From positions 27,200 to 91,199 of the forward strand of contig DASSIS010000089.1 in assembly GCA_035691665.1 (NCBI GenBank): DNA of 64,000 nucleotides, given 5' to 3'. This DNA comes from DASUBN01 sp035691665. Its GTDB lineage: Bacteria > Pseudomonadota > Gammaproteobacteria > Natronospirales > REEB76. The position numbers and the translations under genes are program-made. This document shows positions 1 to 9,979 of the stretch, piece by piece. The first letter of the stretch is position 1; every line of letters begins with the position of its first letter. The notes under the pieces are model-generated. The model was not told the origin of the DNA, made no database searches, and was given only the letters and a program-made list of their open reading frames with translations.

Positions 1-563
1 CGGGAATCCCGCTTGCCCGTGACCGCCACCACCTCGTAGCGGCGGCGCGCCAGCATGTTCACGGCGATGCTCCCGACGCCGCCGGTGGCGCCGGTGACGA
101 TCACCGGGCCGCCCTTGGGCTTGAGACCGTTGTGCTCCAGGCGATGGATGGCGAGCGCGGCGGTGAAGCCGGCGGTGCCCACCATCATGGCGCTCTTGGG
201 GTTATAGCCCTTGGGGATGGGGATCACCCACTCACCCTTCACCCGCGCGAACTCGGCGTAGCCGCCGTCGTGGTCCTCGCCGAGACCCGAACCCGTCACC
301 AGCACCTTCTGGCCCTTCCTGAAGCGCCGGTCGGCGGAGGACACGACCGTGCCGGCGAGGTCGATGCCGCCCACCAGCGGGAAGCGCCGCAGGATCTTGC
401 CCTTACCGGTGGCGGCCAGCGCATCCTTGTAGTTGACGCTGGAGTAGGCGACCTTGACCACCACTTCCCCTGGCGCGAGGTCGTCCAGGGTGAGCTGCTC
501 GAAGCGGGCCACGACCTGCTTCTCGATCTCGTGGATGCGGTAGGCGGTGAACGGCTTGCTCAT
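1..563 (-). CDS. acuI: Acrylyl-CoA reductase / YhdH-type quinone oxidoreductase, 3' part cut by window edge
   Basis: The N-terminal ~187 residues of a zinc-free medium-chain dehydrogenase/reductase of the AcuI/YhdH branch. The protein begins MSKPFTAYRI, has the family segment SSVNYKDALAATGKGKI around residues 43-60, then GGIDLAGTV, and reaches the NADPH-binding glycine stretch VTGATGGVGSIAVNML before the window ends. Characterised members reduce acryloyl-CoA to propionyl-CoA with NADPH; others are annotated as quinone oxidoreductases, so the substrate is not certain. The ATG at 563 starts the conserved N-terminus. The remaining C-terminal part lies left of the window. Transcribed leftwards, apart from the next gene. 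Confidence 0.85.
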   Translation of the reverse strand, partial: MSKPFTAYRIHEIEKQVVARFEQLTLDDLAPGEVVVKVAYSSVNYKDALAATGKGKILRRFPLVGGIDLAGTVVSSADRRFRKGQKVLVTGSGLGEDHDGGYAEFARVKGEWVIPIPKGYNPKSAMMVGTAGFTAALAIHRLEHNGLKPKGGPVIVTGATGGVGSIAVNMLARRRYEVVAVTGKRDS

Positions 564-626
564 GTCGGCTCTCCCCGTCGGAAGCGTCTATTCTGGCATA
601 CCCATATCCCGGCCCCATAAATAAGG

Positions 627-656
627 AGAGCCCCGCAGGAGCGGGGCTCTTTACCG
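627..656 (-). terminator. Rho-independent-type hairpin after the YfaZ-like gene
   Basis: A perfect 10-bp stem (AGAGCCCCGC at 627-636 with GCGGGGCTCT at 641-650) closes a 4-nt loop about 29 bp beyond the stop codon of the minus-strand barrel gene. T-rich sequence follows on both sides (TTTA on plus, CCTTATTTAT on minus), so it could act in both directions. Confidence 0.7.
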
Positions 657-678
657 ATCTCCCGGTGACGGGACGGCT

Positions 679-1245
679 TCAGAACACGTAACGCACGCCG
701 ATCTGGAAGTCGTTCTCGTCCGAGTTGTTGGAATAGCCCGCGAACAGCCGCCATTCGTTGGTGAGGCTGTAGAGCGCCTTCACCCCGAGGGTGTTCTCGG
801 TGGTGCTGTTCACGTCGCTGTGCTGCACCATGCCGTCCAACTCCAGCTTCTCCACCGGTATGAAGCGCAGACCGCCGTCGACGCCCCAGCCGTTGTGGCT
901 GCCGTTATTGGTCACGTGCTGGCCCAGGAACGACAGGTCGGCGAAGAAGCTGAGCTGTGTGTTGATGTCGGTGTAGTAGCCGGCGCCGACACCGAAGCGG
1001 TTGTCGGTGCTGCCGCAGCAGGACGCATTGCTGAAATCACCGGTGAGGCGCCAGTGCGGCTGCAGCTCGTAAGAGCCGTCCACGAACACGCCGGTGAGGT
1101 CGGAGCCGCCGCCGCTCGGGTTTTCGCTCAAGTAGCCGCCTTCCGCGTAGGTGTATCCGAAAGGGGACGCAGCCGGCTGATCGGCCCAGGCGGCGAGAGG
1201 TGCTACCGCGCAAAGGATCGCCAGCGACAGGATACGTTTCAACAT
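679..1245 (-). CDS. YfaZ-like outer-membrane beta-barrel protein
   Basis: 188 residues with a classic signal peptide (MLKRILSLAILCAVAPLAAWA, cleavage near residue 21). The mature part is made of alternating amphipathic strands rich in Gly, Asn and aromatic residues, ending in RYVF, a C-terminal phenylalanine typical of BAM-inserted barrels. Layout and length fit the YfaZ-type outer-membrane family. No enzymatic motif is visible. A strong AAGGAG-type ribosome site precedes the ATG at 1245. It stands alone, with a hairpin terminator downstream. The family call rests on overall pattern, so moderate confidence; barrel nature and secretion are well supported. Confidence 0.75.
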   Translation of the reverse strand: MLKRILSLAILCAVAPLAAWADQPAASPFGYTYAEGGYLSENPSGGGSDLTGVFVDGSYELQPHWRLTGDFSNASCCGSTDNRFGVGAGYYTDINTQLSFFADLSFLGQHVTNNGSHNGWGVDGGLRFIPVEKLELDGMVQHSDVNSTTENTLGVKALYSLTNEWRLFAGYSNNSDENDFQIGVRYVF

Positions 1246-1506
1246 GGTGTTTCTCCTTATACGAGAGGCTCACGCCTGTGAGTCTCCGTTCGCTTGTGTA
1301 CTGCGAATATAGGCGCACGTTCCGGAAACCCGGCAGCGCAAATGACATAAGCGTCACACTTCGTTACCGAACTGTGACGCAGTTATCCAAAGGAGAAATT
1401 ATGTGAAGAAGCGGGTGAAACCTGAGCGTTGAGGAGAAATCCGGATTGCGTTGAGACGAGACATCGTGTTTTTTCCGCTCAGCGGAGACTGTGCTTTCTT
1501 AAGGTC
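1246..1506. other. Intergenic region between the barrel gene and the CHASE2 kinase gene
   Basis: About 260 bp, AT-richer than its surroundings, between the 5' end of the barrel gene and the 3' end of the kinase gene. It must hold the barrel gene's promoter; a TATATT hexamer on the minus strand near 1311-1306 could be its -10 box, but no convincing -35 is seen. No gene or repeat recognised. Confidence 0.35.
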
Positions 1507-3939
1507 TCACCCCGCGCGTTTGCGGGTGCCGACGAAGCTGCGCAGCGCGTTGGCCATCTCCATGCCGGTCTGATAGCGCTTGTCCGGATCCTTGTCCAGC
1601 GCCTTGTCCACGATCACCTTGAGCGCGGGCGGGATGTCCGGCCGCAGGAAGGTCACGTCGGGGTGCGGTTCGTTGGTGATCTTGAACAGGAGGCCGGTGA
1701 GCGACGGCGCCTCGAAAGGCAGTTCGCCGCGTACCAGCTGATAGAAAGTGACGCCGAGGGAATACAGGTCGCTGCGGCCGTCCACCTTGTTTCCAGCCAC
1801 CTGCTCGGGGGACATGTAGAGAGGGCTGCCGAGGATGGTGCCGGTCTTGGTGCGGCTCAAGTCGGTGAGCGCGGCGATGCCGAAGTCGGTGATCTTCACC
1901 CGCCCGCTGGCACGGTCGTACATGATGTTCGCGGGCTTGATGTCGCGGTGTACCACGTGGTGCTTGTGGGCGTATTCGAGCGCTTCCGCGATCTTGGTGA
2001 TGATGGCTGCCGCCTCATTCATGGGCAAGAGCGCGCCCGACTCGGTGTATTTCTGCAGCGAGTCGCCCGGCAGGAAGTCCATGGCGATGTAGGCCAGGCC
2101 CTGGTCCTCGCCCACGTCGTAGATGGTGACGATGTTCGGGTGGTTGAGCCGGCCCGCGGTCTCGGCCTCGCGGAAGAAGCGGTCATGGGCATCCTTCAAG
2201 GTCGCGCCTTGGAACTCGTCCGCCAGAGCCATGGTCTTGATGGCCACCTGCCGGCCGATCTTCGCGTCCTTGCCGAGGTACACCACGCCCATGGCGCCGC
2301 GGCCCAGTTCCTGCACGAGCTCGTAACGGCCGAGCATCGGCTTCTGCAATCCACCGCTGGCGAGCGCGCGCGACAGGGTACCGGCAGTGGTGCCGCGGGT
2401 GAGCGTCGGGGTGCTCTCCAGCTGACGCAGATGTTCGAGACGGTCGGCGAGGCCCGGATGGTCCGGCGAGACCTGCTGCATGAAGTAGTAGACCTCCAGC
2501 GCCTGGCTGTAACGGCGACCGCGCTCGTGCTCCTGGCCGAGGGACATCAGGTTCTCGGCGAGTTGCGGCGACGGCCGGCATTGGCGGAAGCGCACGAGCG
2601 CTTGATCGAAGCGGCTCAAGGCCTGCAGCGCCAGGCCGTACTCCCGGTTCACTTCCGACATGGCCGTGCGCGACACGCCGCTGCGTTCGCGCAGGTAATG
2701 CAGGGTCCAGAGCACCAAGTGGCCTAGCACCAGCACCATCACCGGCAGGATAAGCGGCAGCCACAGGGACTGGGAGAGCAGCGGCACGTATTCGCAGTTG
2801 AGCAGCACCACCGCTAGGAACGCGCTGACCGCGATGCCGATCATGGTGCTGAGACGCGGCATGAGGTACATGAGATACAGGCCGACCAACAGCGTCAGCA
2901 CGGCACGCACCGCCCAGGCCCAGAACGGCGTGGACACGAGGTCGGAAGCGAGGATGCCGGAGACGAGACGCGCCTCGCGCAACACCGCGGGCGCCGGTCC
3001 GTCGGTGAGCCCCACCAGCACCGCCTTGCCGGCGAGCCGCTCCGGCTGCACCGTGCCGCTGATGACGTCGTCGAAGCTGTACTGCGGGACGCTGGTGGCT
3101 TCCGCTCCGCCGCGCAGCAGCACCTGCAGGTGGCGGTCGGTGGCGATGGTGCGGGAGCCCAGGGTCACGCCGCCAAGCGCCCGGGTGCCGATGGTGTTCG
3201 TATCCACGCCTTCCTGCGCCGCCGCGGTGAGCAGCGCCAGGGATGCGATGGTGTGGCCGTCCGACTGCACCAGCAACGGCAACTCCCGCATCCCCTGCCC
3301 TTCGCTCAAATACCCCACGCCGCGGGCGGCGTGCGCGTAGAGAGGCAAGGGGGCTTTCAGCTCCACCGCGGGCGCAGTGGAGGCATCGATCTGCAGGGCG
3401 AAGGACGGGCTGGCGTCGCTGCTGGGAGCCGTCTCGGTGCCGCCCGCATCGCCGGGTGCGGCGAGCAGCACATGGCCGGAACGCAGGATGGTCGCCGTCA
3501 ATATCGAATCCGTATCCAGGGCGCCGTGCGCCTCGTCGATCTTGGCGTTCAGGGGCTGCAGGTTCTCGTCCGGGTCGGCGGCGAGCGCCTTGATCTGGCT
3601 GAGGTAATCGAGGGCCTGGCTGTTCTGGGGCGCCGAGAAGTCGAGCCCCAGCACCACCACTTCCGCCTTGTCGTTGCTGAGGGCGTCCACGAGCTTGGCG
3701 AGGTAGCTGCGAGGCCAGGGCCAGGGACCGTACTTGTGCAGGTCGGCCGCGCCGATCCCCACCACCGCCACCTGCGGGTCGGCGGCGCGGTAGGGCGCGA
3801 GCGCTTCACCGACGTGGTAGCCGGTGGCTTCCATGCCCATGCCGCGTTGGAAAAGGGCGAACAGTGACAGGGCGACGATCAGCGCCAATGCCCACAGCGT
3901 CTTGTTCTTTATAAGCGCCAGCATCGCTTGACTATCCAC
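1507..3939 (-). CDS. CHASE2-domain membrane serine/threonine protein kinase
   Basis: 810 residues. An N-terminal membrane segment (about 10-30) is followed by a CHASE2 sensor domain (about 40-320) predicted outside the membrane, with the typical YGPWPWPRSYLAKLVDAL stretch, then three hydrophobic segments (about 335-415). A linker with short TPR-like helices leads to a Hanks-type kinase domain from about residue 535. It has the glycine loop ELGRGAMGVVYLGK, the lysine in VAIKTM, the catalytic loop HRDIKPANIM, the DFG motif and the activation segment GSPLYMSPEQ, so it should be active. CHASE2 kinases are membrane-bound signalling proteins with unknown ligands. No partner phosphatase lies next to it. 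Confidence 0.93.
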   Translation of the reverse strand: MDSQAMLALIKNKTLWALALIVALSLFALFQRGMGMEATGYHVGEALAPYRAADPQVAVVGIGAADLHKYGPWPWPRSYLAKLVDALSNDKAEVVVLGLDFSAPQNSQALDYLSQIKALAADPDENLQPLNAKIDEAHGALDTDSILTATILRSGHVLLAAPGDAGGTETAPSSDASPSFALQIDASTAPAVELKAPLPLYAHAARGVGYLSEGQGMRELPLLVQSDGHTIASLALLTAAAQEGVDTNTIGTRALGGVTLGSRTIATDRHLQVLLRGGAEATSVPQYSFDDVISGTVQPERLAGKAVLVGLTDGPAPAVLREARLVSGILASDLVSTPFWAWAVRAVLTLLVGLYLMYLMPRLSTMIGIAVSAFLAVVLLNCEYVPLLSQSLWLPLILPVMVLVLGHLVLWTLHYLRERSGVSRTAMSEVNREYGLALQALSRFDQALVRFRQCRPSPQLAENLMSLGQEHERGRRYSQALEVYYFMQQVSPDHPGLADRLEHLRQLESTPTLTRGTTAGTLSRALASGGLQKPMLGRYELVQELGRGAMGVVYLGKDAKIGRQVAIKTMALADEFQGATLKDAHDRFFREAETAGRLNHPNIVTIYDVGEDQGLAYIAMDFLPGDSLQKYTESGALLPMNEAAAIITKIAEALEYAHKHHVVHRDIKPANIMYDRASGRVKITDFGIAALTDLSRTKTGTILGSPLYMSPEQVAGNKVDGRSDLYSLGVTFYQLVRGELPFEAPSLTGLLFKITNEPHPDVTFLRPDIPPALKVIVDKALDKDPDKRYQTGMEMANALRSFVGTRKRAG

Positions 3940-4146
3940 TCTGCCCCGTCATGCCCCAGCATGGGCGGAATCGCTTCCCTTGGTGATTTGACGCCGGCTC
4001 CCCCCGTGGACCCGGCGCATCAGAACGGGTTTTCCATAACCAGACTTTACAAGGGTAACCGAAATTCCCAAATCTCACATCCGGGCTGTCTTGCATCCCG
4101 CGCCGGCAAACCCGTCGCGGCCCGTGTGACAGCGGGAATCTAGGGC

Positions 4147-4566
4147 TCAGCGGCGTCTCCCGAAATGCAAGCTGAGGCTTTCCCAAAGGTTGCGGCCGCC
4201 GTCCGCCGCCAAGAGCAGCGCAAACCCGGCGAAGCTGTCGAAGCTCCGGTTCACCCCCACGAGCAGCAAGGTGAGCAGGGAGACGAGCAGAGGCACCCCG
4301 AGGCTCGCGTAGACCATCAGCGAACGGCGCGCCACTTCCCGTTCCGGCAGGAAACCCGAACGGCGCGGCATCGCCGCGAATACCACCAGGGCGACAGGCA
4401 CTACCGCGACGGCGAGCAACAGCACGCGCCGATCCGCCGCCTCGGCGGGCACCCAGAAGAGCGCCTCGAGACACACCAGGGCGAGGCCCGCGAGGTCCAG
4501 CGTCGCCGCCAGGGCATGCAGTTTCATCGTGGAGAAGCTTTCGCCGGCGGGCGTGGAAGCGATCAC
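4147..4566 (-). CDS. Hypothetical small integral membrane protein
   Basis: 139 residues with about three or four hydrophobic helices (roughly 20-38, 48-66, 85-105 and 110-125) and a basic C-terminus ending FGRRR. No conserved motif recognised. An internal methionine at residue 14 (MKLHAL) is an alternative start and would put the first helix closer to the N-terminus. Its start lies 4 bp past the stop of the other small membrane protein at 4571-4915 in the same direction, so the two are probably co-transcribed and may act together. Function unknown. Confidence 0.6.
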   Translation of the reverse strand: MIASTPAGESFSTMKLHALAATLDLAGLALVCLEALFWVPAEAADRRVLLLAVAVVPVALVVFAAMPRRSGFLPEREVARRSLMVYASLGVPLLVSLLTLLLVGVNRSFDSFAGFALLLAADGGRNLWESLSLHFGRRR

Positions 4567-4570
4567 GTGC

Positions 4571-4915
4571 TCAACCTTTCAACCAACCGAGCCCGAGCAA
4601 CAGGATGGCTGTGAGGGCGAAGCCGGCGTGCAAGGTCACCACCGCTAGCGGCAGCTTCTGGCGCGTGGCGCGGAAGGCGAACAAGAGCAGCCCGCCGGCG
4701 GCGGCGAACATGAACACCAGCACCGCGCCGTTGGCGAGGTGGTTATGGGGATCGGCGATGTCTTGCCTCGCGAGCAGGACGATGCCGAGCAAGGCAAACG
4801 CCCCGTGCAGCACGCTCACCCGCAACGGCAAGGCGCGGCCGCGCGCTTCCAGCACCGCGAGACCGGCGCCGCCCAGGGCCACCACCAGGAACAGGATCAA
4901 GAGACCGGGCAGCAT
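4571..4915 (-). CDS. Hypothetical four-helix membrane protein
   Basis: 114 residues, almost entirely four transmembrane helices (about 3-22, 33-50, 62-82 and 92-110), with a short polar loop containing DIADPHNHLANG between helices 2 and 3. The two histidines in that loop are the only notable polar residues in a membrane-proximal position. First of a two-gene unit with 4147-4566. No family recognised with confidence. Confidence 0.6.
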   Translation of the reverse strand: MLPGLLILFLVVALGGAGLAVLEARGRALPLRVSVLHGAFALLGIVLLARQDIADPHNHLANGAVLVFMFAAAGGLLLFAFRATRQKLPLAVVTLHAGFALTAILLLGLGWLKG

Positions 4916-4965
4916 GGATCCCCCACGTCATGAGGCGCCCATGATACCGGAGCGGATGCAGCGCT

Positions 4966-6246
4966 TCAGGGAGTCTCGGCGACGACGCGCCAGATCCGTC
5001 CCTGCTGGCTGTCACCTATATAGAGCGCACCGTCCGGCCCCTGGGCGAGGCCCATGGCACGGAAGCGCGCGTCACCGGGACCCGTGCCCTGGCCGATGAA
5101 GCCGTCGGCGAAGACTTCATAAGGACCCGAGGGCAGCCCGTCCTTGAAAGGCACGAACACCACCTTGTATCCCGCCTGGGGCAAGGGCGCCCGGTTCCAG
5201 GAACCGTGGAAGGCGATGAAGGCGCCGCTGCGATAACGCGCCGGGAACAGCTTGCCGGAGTAGAACGACACCGACTCCGGCGCCCAATGCCCGGGGAAGA
5301 CGGCGATGGGCTGGAGGTATTTGCCGCACTCACCCGCTTCCTTGCCGTCGCCGCCGTACTCCGGCGCCAGCACCTTCTTCTTCAGGAACTGGTCGTAGTA
5401 GCAATAGGGCCAGCCGTTGTCGTCGCCCGGATGCAGACGCAGGAACTCCTCGGCCGGGAGTTCCGCGCTCTGGGCATCGGTGTAGAGCCTGTGCCAGTTG
5501 TCGGAGAGCTGGTCGCGACCCATCTGCAGAGCGTAGAGCGCACCGGCTTGCGGGTTCCAGGTGATCGCCACCGCGTTGCGGATGCCGGTGGCATAGTGCG
5601 TGCCGTCCTCCGGAAACTTCTGTCCGGTCTTGCCGGCGTCGAAGCGCCAGATGCCGCCGTGTTCCGCGAGCAGGGGGCAGGGCTTGATGCCGGGGGAACC
5701 CGGAGCGCGGTCGTCCTCCTGGCAGGCGTTGGAGGGTGCGCCCACGTTCACGTAGAGATGCCCCGCGCTGTCGAGCGCGATGGTCTTGGCGGCGTGCTCA
5801 TGCTGCTCCGGGAAGCCGCTCACCACGGTCTCGGCCGGACCCGTGGGCAAGAGCTCGCCCGGCTTCAATGGGTAACGGAACACCGCGGTGTTGCTCGCGA
5901 AATACAGGTAACCATCGCCCAGGGCGATACCGCTGCCGCTGTCGTCGCCGAAGTAGCGGATGACGTCCGCGTGGCCGCTGCCATGGCTGTCCTTGAGCGC
6001 CACGATGCCGTGGCCGTCCACCTTCTCCTCCAGCACCACGTACACGTCACCGTCCGCGTCCACGGCGATATGCCGCGCCACGCCGAGATGGTCGGCGAAC
6101 ACCGTAGCACAGAACCCCGTCGGCAGACTGACGCCGCCGATGTCCCGGTCGCAATGGTTGGCCGCCATATAGGTGGCCTCGAGCCTCAGGCCCCAGGCGC
6201 ACATCAGGGCCACCAGCAGCAGGCTGATGATGCGTCGGTGCTTCAT
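4966..6246 (-). CDS. PQQ-dependent sugar dehydrogenase family (glucose/sorbosone dehydrogenase-like), secreted
   Basis: 426 residues from the ATG at 6246, which opens a signal peptide (MKHRRIISLLLVALMCAWG). The mature protein is a six-bladed beta-propeller of the soluble glucose/sorbosone dehydrogenase class: LPTGFCATVFADHLGVARHI at the start, the central GIRNAVAITWNP blade, PGDDNGWPYCYYD, then FHGSWNRAPLPQAGYKVVF and GPDGALYIGDSQQGRIWRV at the end. Family members oxidise sugars or aldehydes in the periplasm with PQQ; many are uncharacterised, and no pqq synthesis genes are in the window. An upstream in-frame start exists but would put the signal peptide internally, so 6246 is preferred. Confidence 0.85.
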   Translation of the reverse strand: MKHRRIISLLLVALMCAWGLRLEATYMAANHCDRDIGGVSLPTGFCATVFADHLGVARHIAVDADGDVYVVLEEKVDGHGIVALKDSHGSGHADVIRYFGDDSGSGIALGDGYLYFASNTAVFRYPLKPGELLPTGPAETVVSGFPEQHEHAAKTIALDSAGHLYVNVGAPSNACQEDDRAPGSPGIKPCPLLAEHGGIWRFDAGKTGQKFPEDGTHYATGIRNAVAITWNPQAGALYALQMGRDQLSDNWHRLYTDAQSAELPAEEFLRLHPGDDNGWPYCYYDQFLKKKVLAPEYGGDGKEAGECGKYLQPIAVFPGHWAPESVSFYSGKLFPARYRSGAFIAFHGSWNRAPLPQAGYKVVFVPFKDGLPSGPYEVFADGFIGQGTGPGDARFRAMGLAQGPDGALYIGDSQQGRIWRVVAETP

Positions 6247-6265
6247 GGCTGGCCCGCGCTCCCCG

Positions 6266-6895
6266 TCACTGGATGGTGAACGGCAGCAGGATGGAGCGGT
6301 ACACCGTCGGGAACATCTGGCTCGCCGTGGGTTGGCCCTCGGCCATGGAGTTGCCGTTGTCGGCGGCATTGCCCGGACCGGTGGTGTTGTAGACGGTGAA
6401 GCCGCCCAGCACCTCGTAGTCGCCCTTGGCGAGCTGGTCGCCGTTGTTGTTGAGGCCCGTCCAGGTGAAAGTGATGGTCCGGCTCTGGAAGGCCGTGAAA
6501 TCGATCTGCACGAAGCTGCCGCTGCTGCCGGAAGCGGTGCTGGGGGTGGTGAGGCCGCCCGGGTTGGTGCAGGTGGCGGTCGTGATGCCGGTCACGTCCC
6601 CGTCGCAGCTCCACACCACGTCGGCGCTGCCCGCCTGGACCACGGCGAAGTTGGCGAACTCGCTGCTGTTGAAGAACAGCGTCTGGCTGCTGGAAGTGCG
6701 GTTACGGATGGTGAGCACCAGGCTCACGGTGTCGCTCTGGGAGAATCCGCCCGAGATCGCGCCGCTGGAGTTCTCCACCTGCAGGGTGGTGACGAACTGC
6801 GGTGCATCGGAGGCGTTATTCTTGCTGCAGTTGGAGTTGCCGAGCAGCAGCGATACGACGAACAGAGCGGCCAGGAGTCTCAGCAGGCGGCGCAT
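6266..6895 (-). CDS. Secreted protein with BsuPI-like (intracellular proteinase inhibitor) beta-sandwich domain
   Basis: 209 residues. The N-terminus is a signal sequence (RRLLRLLAALFVVSLLLG) followed by NSNC; the residues before the cysteine do not fit a canonical lipobox, so lipidation is uncertain. The body has features of the BsuPI/IPI domain: VLTIRNRTSSSQTLFFNSS, a VVWSCDGD stretch where family members have VWRWSDG, and ITFTWTGLNNNGDQLAKGDY matching the conserved GTY turn. BsuPI inhibits a Bacillus protease; Gram-negative homologues are mostly uncharacterised. It starts 49 bp upstream of the hairpin-flanked sugar dehydrogenase gene (stop to start gap 19 bp), suggesting co-transcription. 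Confidence 0.7.
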   Translation of the reverse strand: MRRLLRLLAALFVVSLLLGNSNCSKNNASDAPQFVTTLQVENSSGAISGGFSQSDTVSLVLTIRNRTSSSQTLFFNSSEFANFAVVQAGSADVVWSCDGDVTGITTATCTNPGGLTTPSTASGSSGSFVQIDFTAFQSRTITFTWTGLNNNGDQLAKGDYEVLGGFTVYNTTGPGNAADNGNSMAEGQPTASQMFPTVYRSILLPFTIQ

Positions 6896-6988
6896 GGGTT
6901 TCCTCGGAGTGGTGCATCAGGAGATGGGATGCGCGGAGGCCCTGCAACGTCGCGGCGTCTGCGGACCGGATACCGAGTATAGCGCCGC

Positions 6989-7017
6989 TCCCACGGCGGG
7001 GTTTACCCGCCGCGGGA
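6989..7017 (-). terminator. GC-rich hairpin downstream of the amidohydrolase pair
   Basis: A 12-bp stem with a single mismatch (6989-7000 with 7006-7017) and a 5-nt loop sits 15 bp past the stop codon of the amidohydrolase at 7032. No T-run follows on the minus strand, so it may be a weak terminator or an mRNA 3' end stabiliser. Confidence 0.45.
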
Positions 7018-7031
7018 GACGTTCTGTCACA

Positions 7032-8320
7032 TCAGTCGTGCTGATAGGCGGGAGGCAAGGCCGGTGCATCGGCTTTGAGATACGGCAGGTAACGGTCCCG
7101 TAACTCGGTCTGCCGGCTCACCATGGGCACAGGCTTGCCGCGGATGAACACCGCGTCAGCGAAGGTCGTGAGCTCGAGCGGGTCGCCGCTCCACACCACG
7201 AGGTCCGCATCCTTGCCCGCCTCCAGGCTGCCCACGTTCTTGTCGAGACCGTAGATGCGCGCCGGGTTCAGGCTCATGGCCTTCACCGCCTCGATCCATG
7301 GCAGGCCGTTGGCCACGGCGATGCCGCCGAACTGGCGCACGTTCCAGGACTTGTGGGTGTCGCCGGTCTCGAAGGCGATGAGCACGCCCGCCTTCTGCAA
7401 GCGGGCCGCGTCCTCGAAACTGGCGCCCAGGGACTCGAAGGCCTCCGGAAGGTCACGGGTGGGATTGAGGACCACCGGTACCTTCGCCTTGGCGAGCTCA
7501 TCCGCCACCATCCAGGCCTCGGCTCCGCCGCTGACGATGAGCCTGAGCTTGAACTCGGCGGCGAGCCTCAGTGCCGCCTCGATGTCGCTGGCCCGGTCCG
7601 CCTGCATCACCACCGGCAATTCGCCCTTGAGCACCGGCTGCAGCGCCTCGAGGTCGGGACGGGAGAGCGCGTAGGCGCGACGCCCGGCCTTGTCGTAGGC
7701 GGCACGGTTGGCGCCGTAGTCCTTCGCGTCCTCGAAGGCCTCGCGCAGGCTCTCGAGCGCGCCGCCGCGGGCGCCGCCGGCGGTCTTCTGCCCTGCCTCG
7801 CCGAGCGTCACAAACAGCGCCACCGGATCCTTGAGCACGTATCCCTGCACGCCGTCCAGGCTGATGACACCGCCGAGGCCCTGCAACACGCTGCTGTTGC
7901 TGCCGGGAGCGACCACCGCGCGGGTCACACCCTCGATGCGGTTCACCGGTATCACCATCGAGCGCGGGTTCACGCCTTCGATGGGATCGAAGGCCGCGGT
8001 GTAGCGGGTGCTGGTGAGCGTGCTGTCCTGGGTCTGGCTGACCGCGTCCACCTCGTCCACGCCGAACTCGCTCTCGGGATCGATGATGCCGGGCGTCACC
8101 AGCTTGCCGGTGGCGTCGATGCGCTTGGCATCGGCGGGGACGGCGACGTCGGCGCCTACCGCGGCGATCTTGCCGTCGCGCACGATGACCGTGGCATGCT
8201 CCAGCTTGCCGGCCGCGCCGAGGGTGTACACCGTCCCGCCGGTGATGGCGTAGGTATCGGCCTGGGCAGGAGCGGCGCCGAGGCCGGCGAGGGCCAAGGC
8301 TATATATAGATAGTTACGGT

Positions 8321-8324
<4 letters not shown>
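7032..8324 (-). CDS. Amidohydrolase-family protein lacking the metal-binding HxH motif (probable pseudo-enzyme)
   Basis: 430 residues with a signal peptide ending PAQA. The fold is clear: AITGGTVYTLG at the start, TPGIID where barrel strand 1 begins, and the C-terminal MSLNPARIYGLDKNVGSLEAGKDADLVVW segment of the imidazolonepropionase/dihydroorotase type. Strand 1 reads GIIDPESEFG where active relatives have D-x-H-x-H, and no later metal-binding histidine pair is visible, so catalytic metal binding is probably lost. It overlaps the intact paralogue by 4 bp (ATGA at 8321-8324) and is therefore translationally coupled; a non-catalytic partner subunit is a reasonable inference. Confidence 0.85.
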
Positions 8325-9721
<1,397 letters not shown>

Positions 9722-9799
9722 GGGACGCTCCTAGTGGACAGGCCGGAGGGGCAGCATACCTGATGGATTCGAACTCCCTTATTTAGTTCGATGAGCGCG

Positions 9800-9926
9800 G
9801 CTAAAAACGAGGGATTTCGCTCTCTGGCTAGGCGCGGACGGCCGAGAACCGGAGCGTACTCTTAAGGTACGTGAGGATTTCAAAGCCGGTCCAACACCGC
9901 CAGAGAGCAAAAGACCCGTTTTTAGC
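9800..9926. repeat. Nested palindromic intergenic element (REP/MITE-like)
   Basis: A 127-bp element with three levels of symmetry: outer arms GCTAAAAACG (9800-9809) and CGTTTTTAGC (9917-9926), inner arms GCTCTCTGGC (9819-9828) and GCCAGAGAGC (9899-9908), and a central CGTAC...GTACG palindrome (9855-9871). Spacing between outer and inner arms is nearly equal on both sides (9 and 8 nt). It lies just upstream of the antiporter gene. It is non-coding and resembles dispersed intergenic repeats of gammaproteobacteria, but no second copy of this type occurs in the window. Confidence 0.7.
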
Positions 9927-9979
9927 AGGGCGATGCTAAGATGCAAATTATTGATTTTATTGGGGAGTAGCAGGGGACG

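Noticed and set aside
1429..2727. Long open frame opposite the CHASE2 kinase gene, and many similar ones such as 8378-9763 and 5206-6279 on the plus strand
   Set aside because: They lie antisense to clear genes, have low-complexity His/Gly/Arg-rich translations and no motifs, as expected from high GC third positions.
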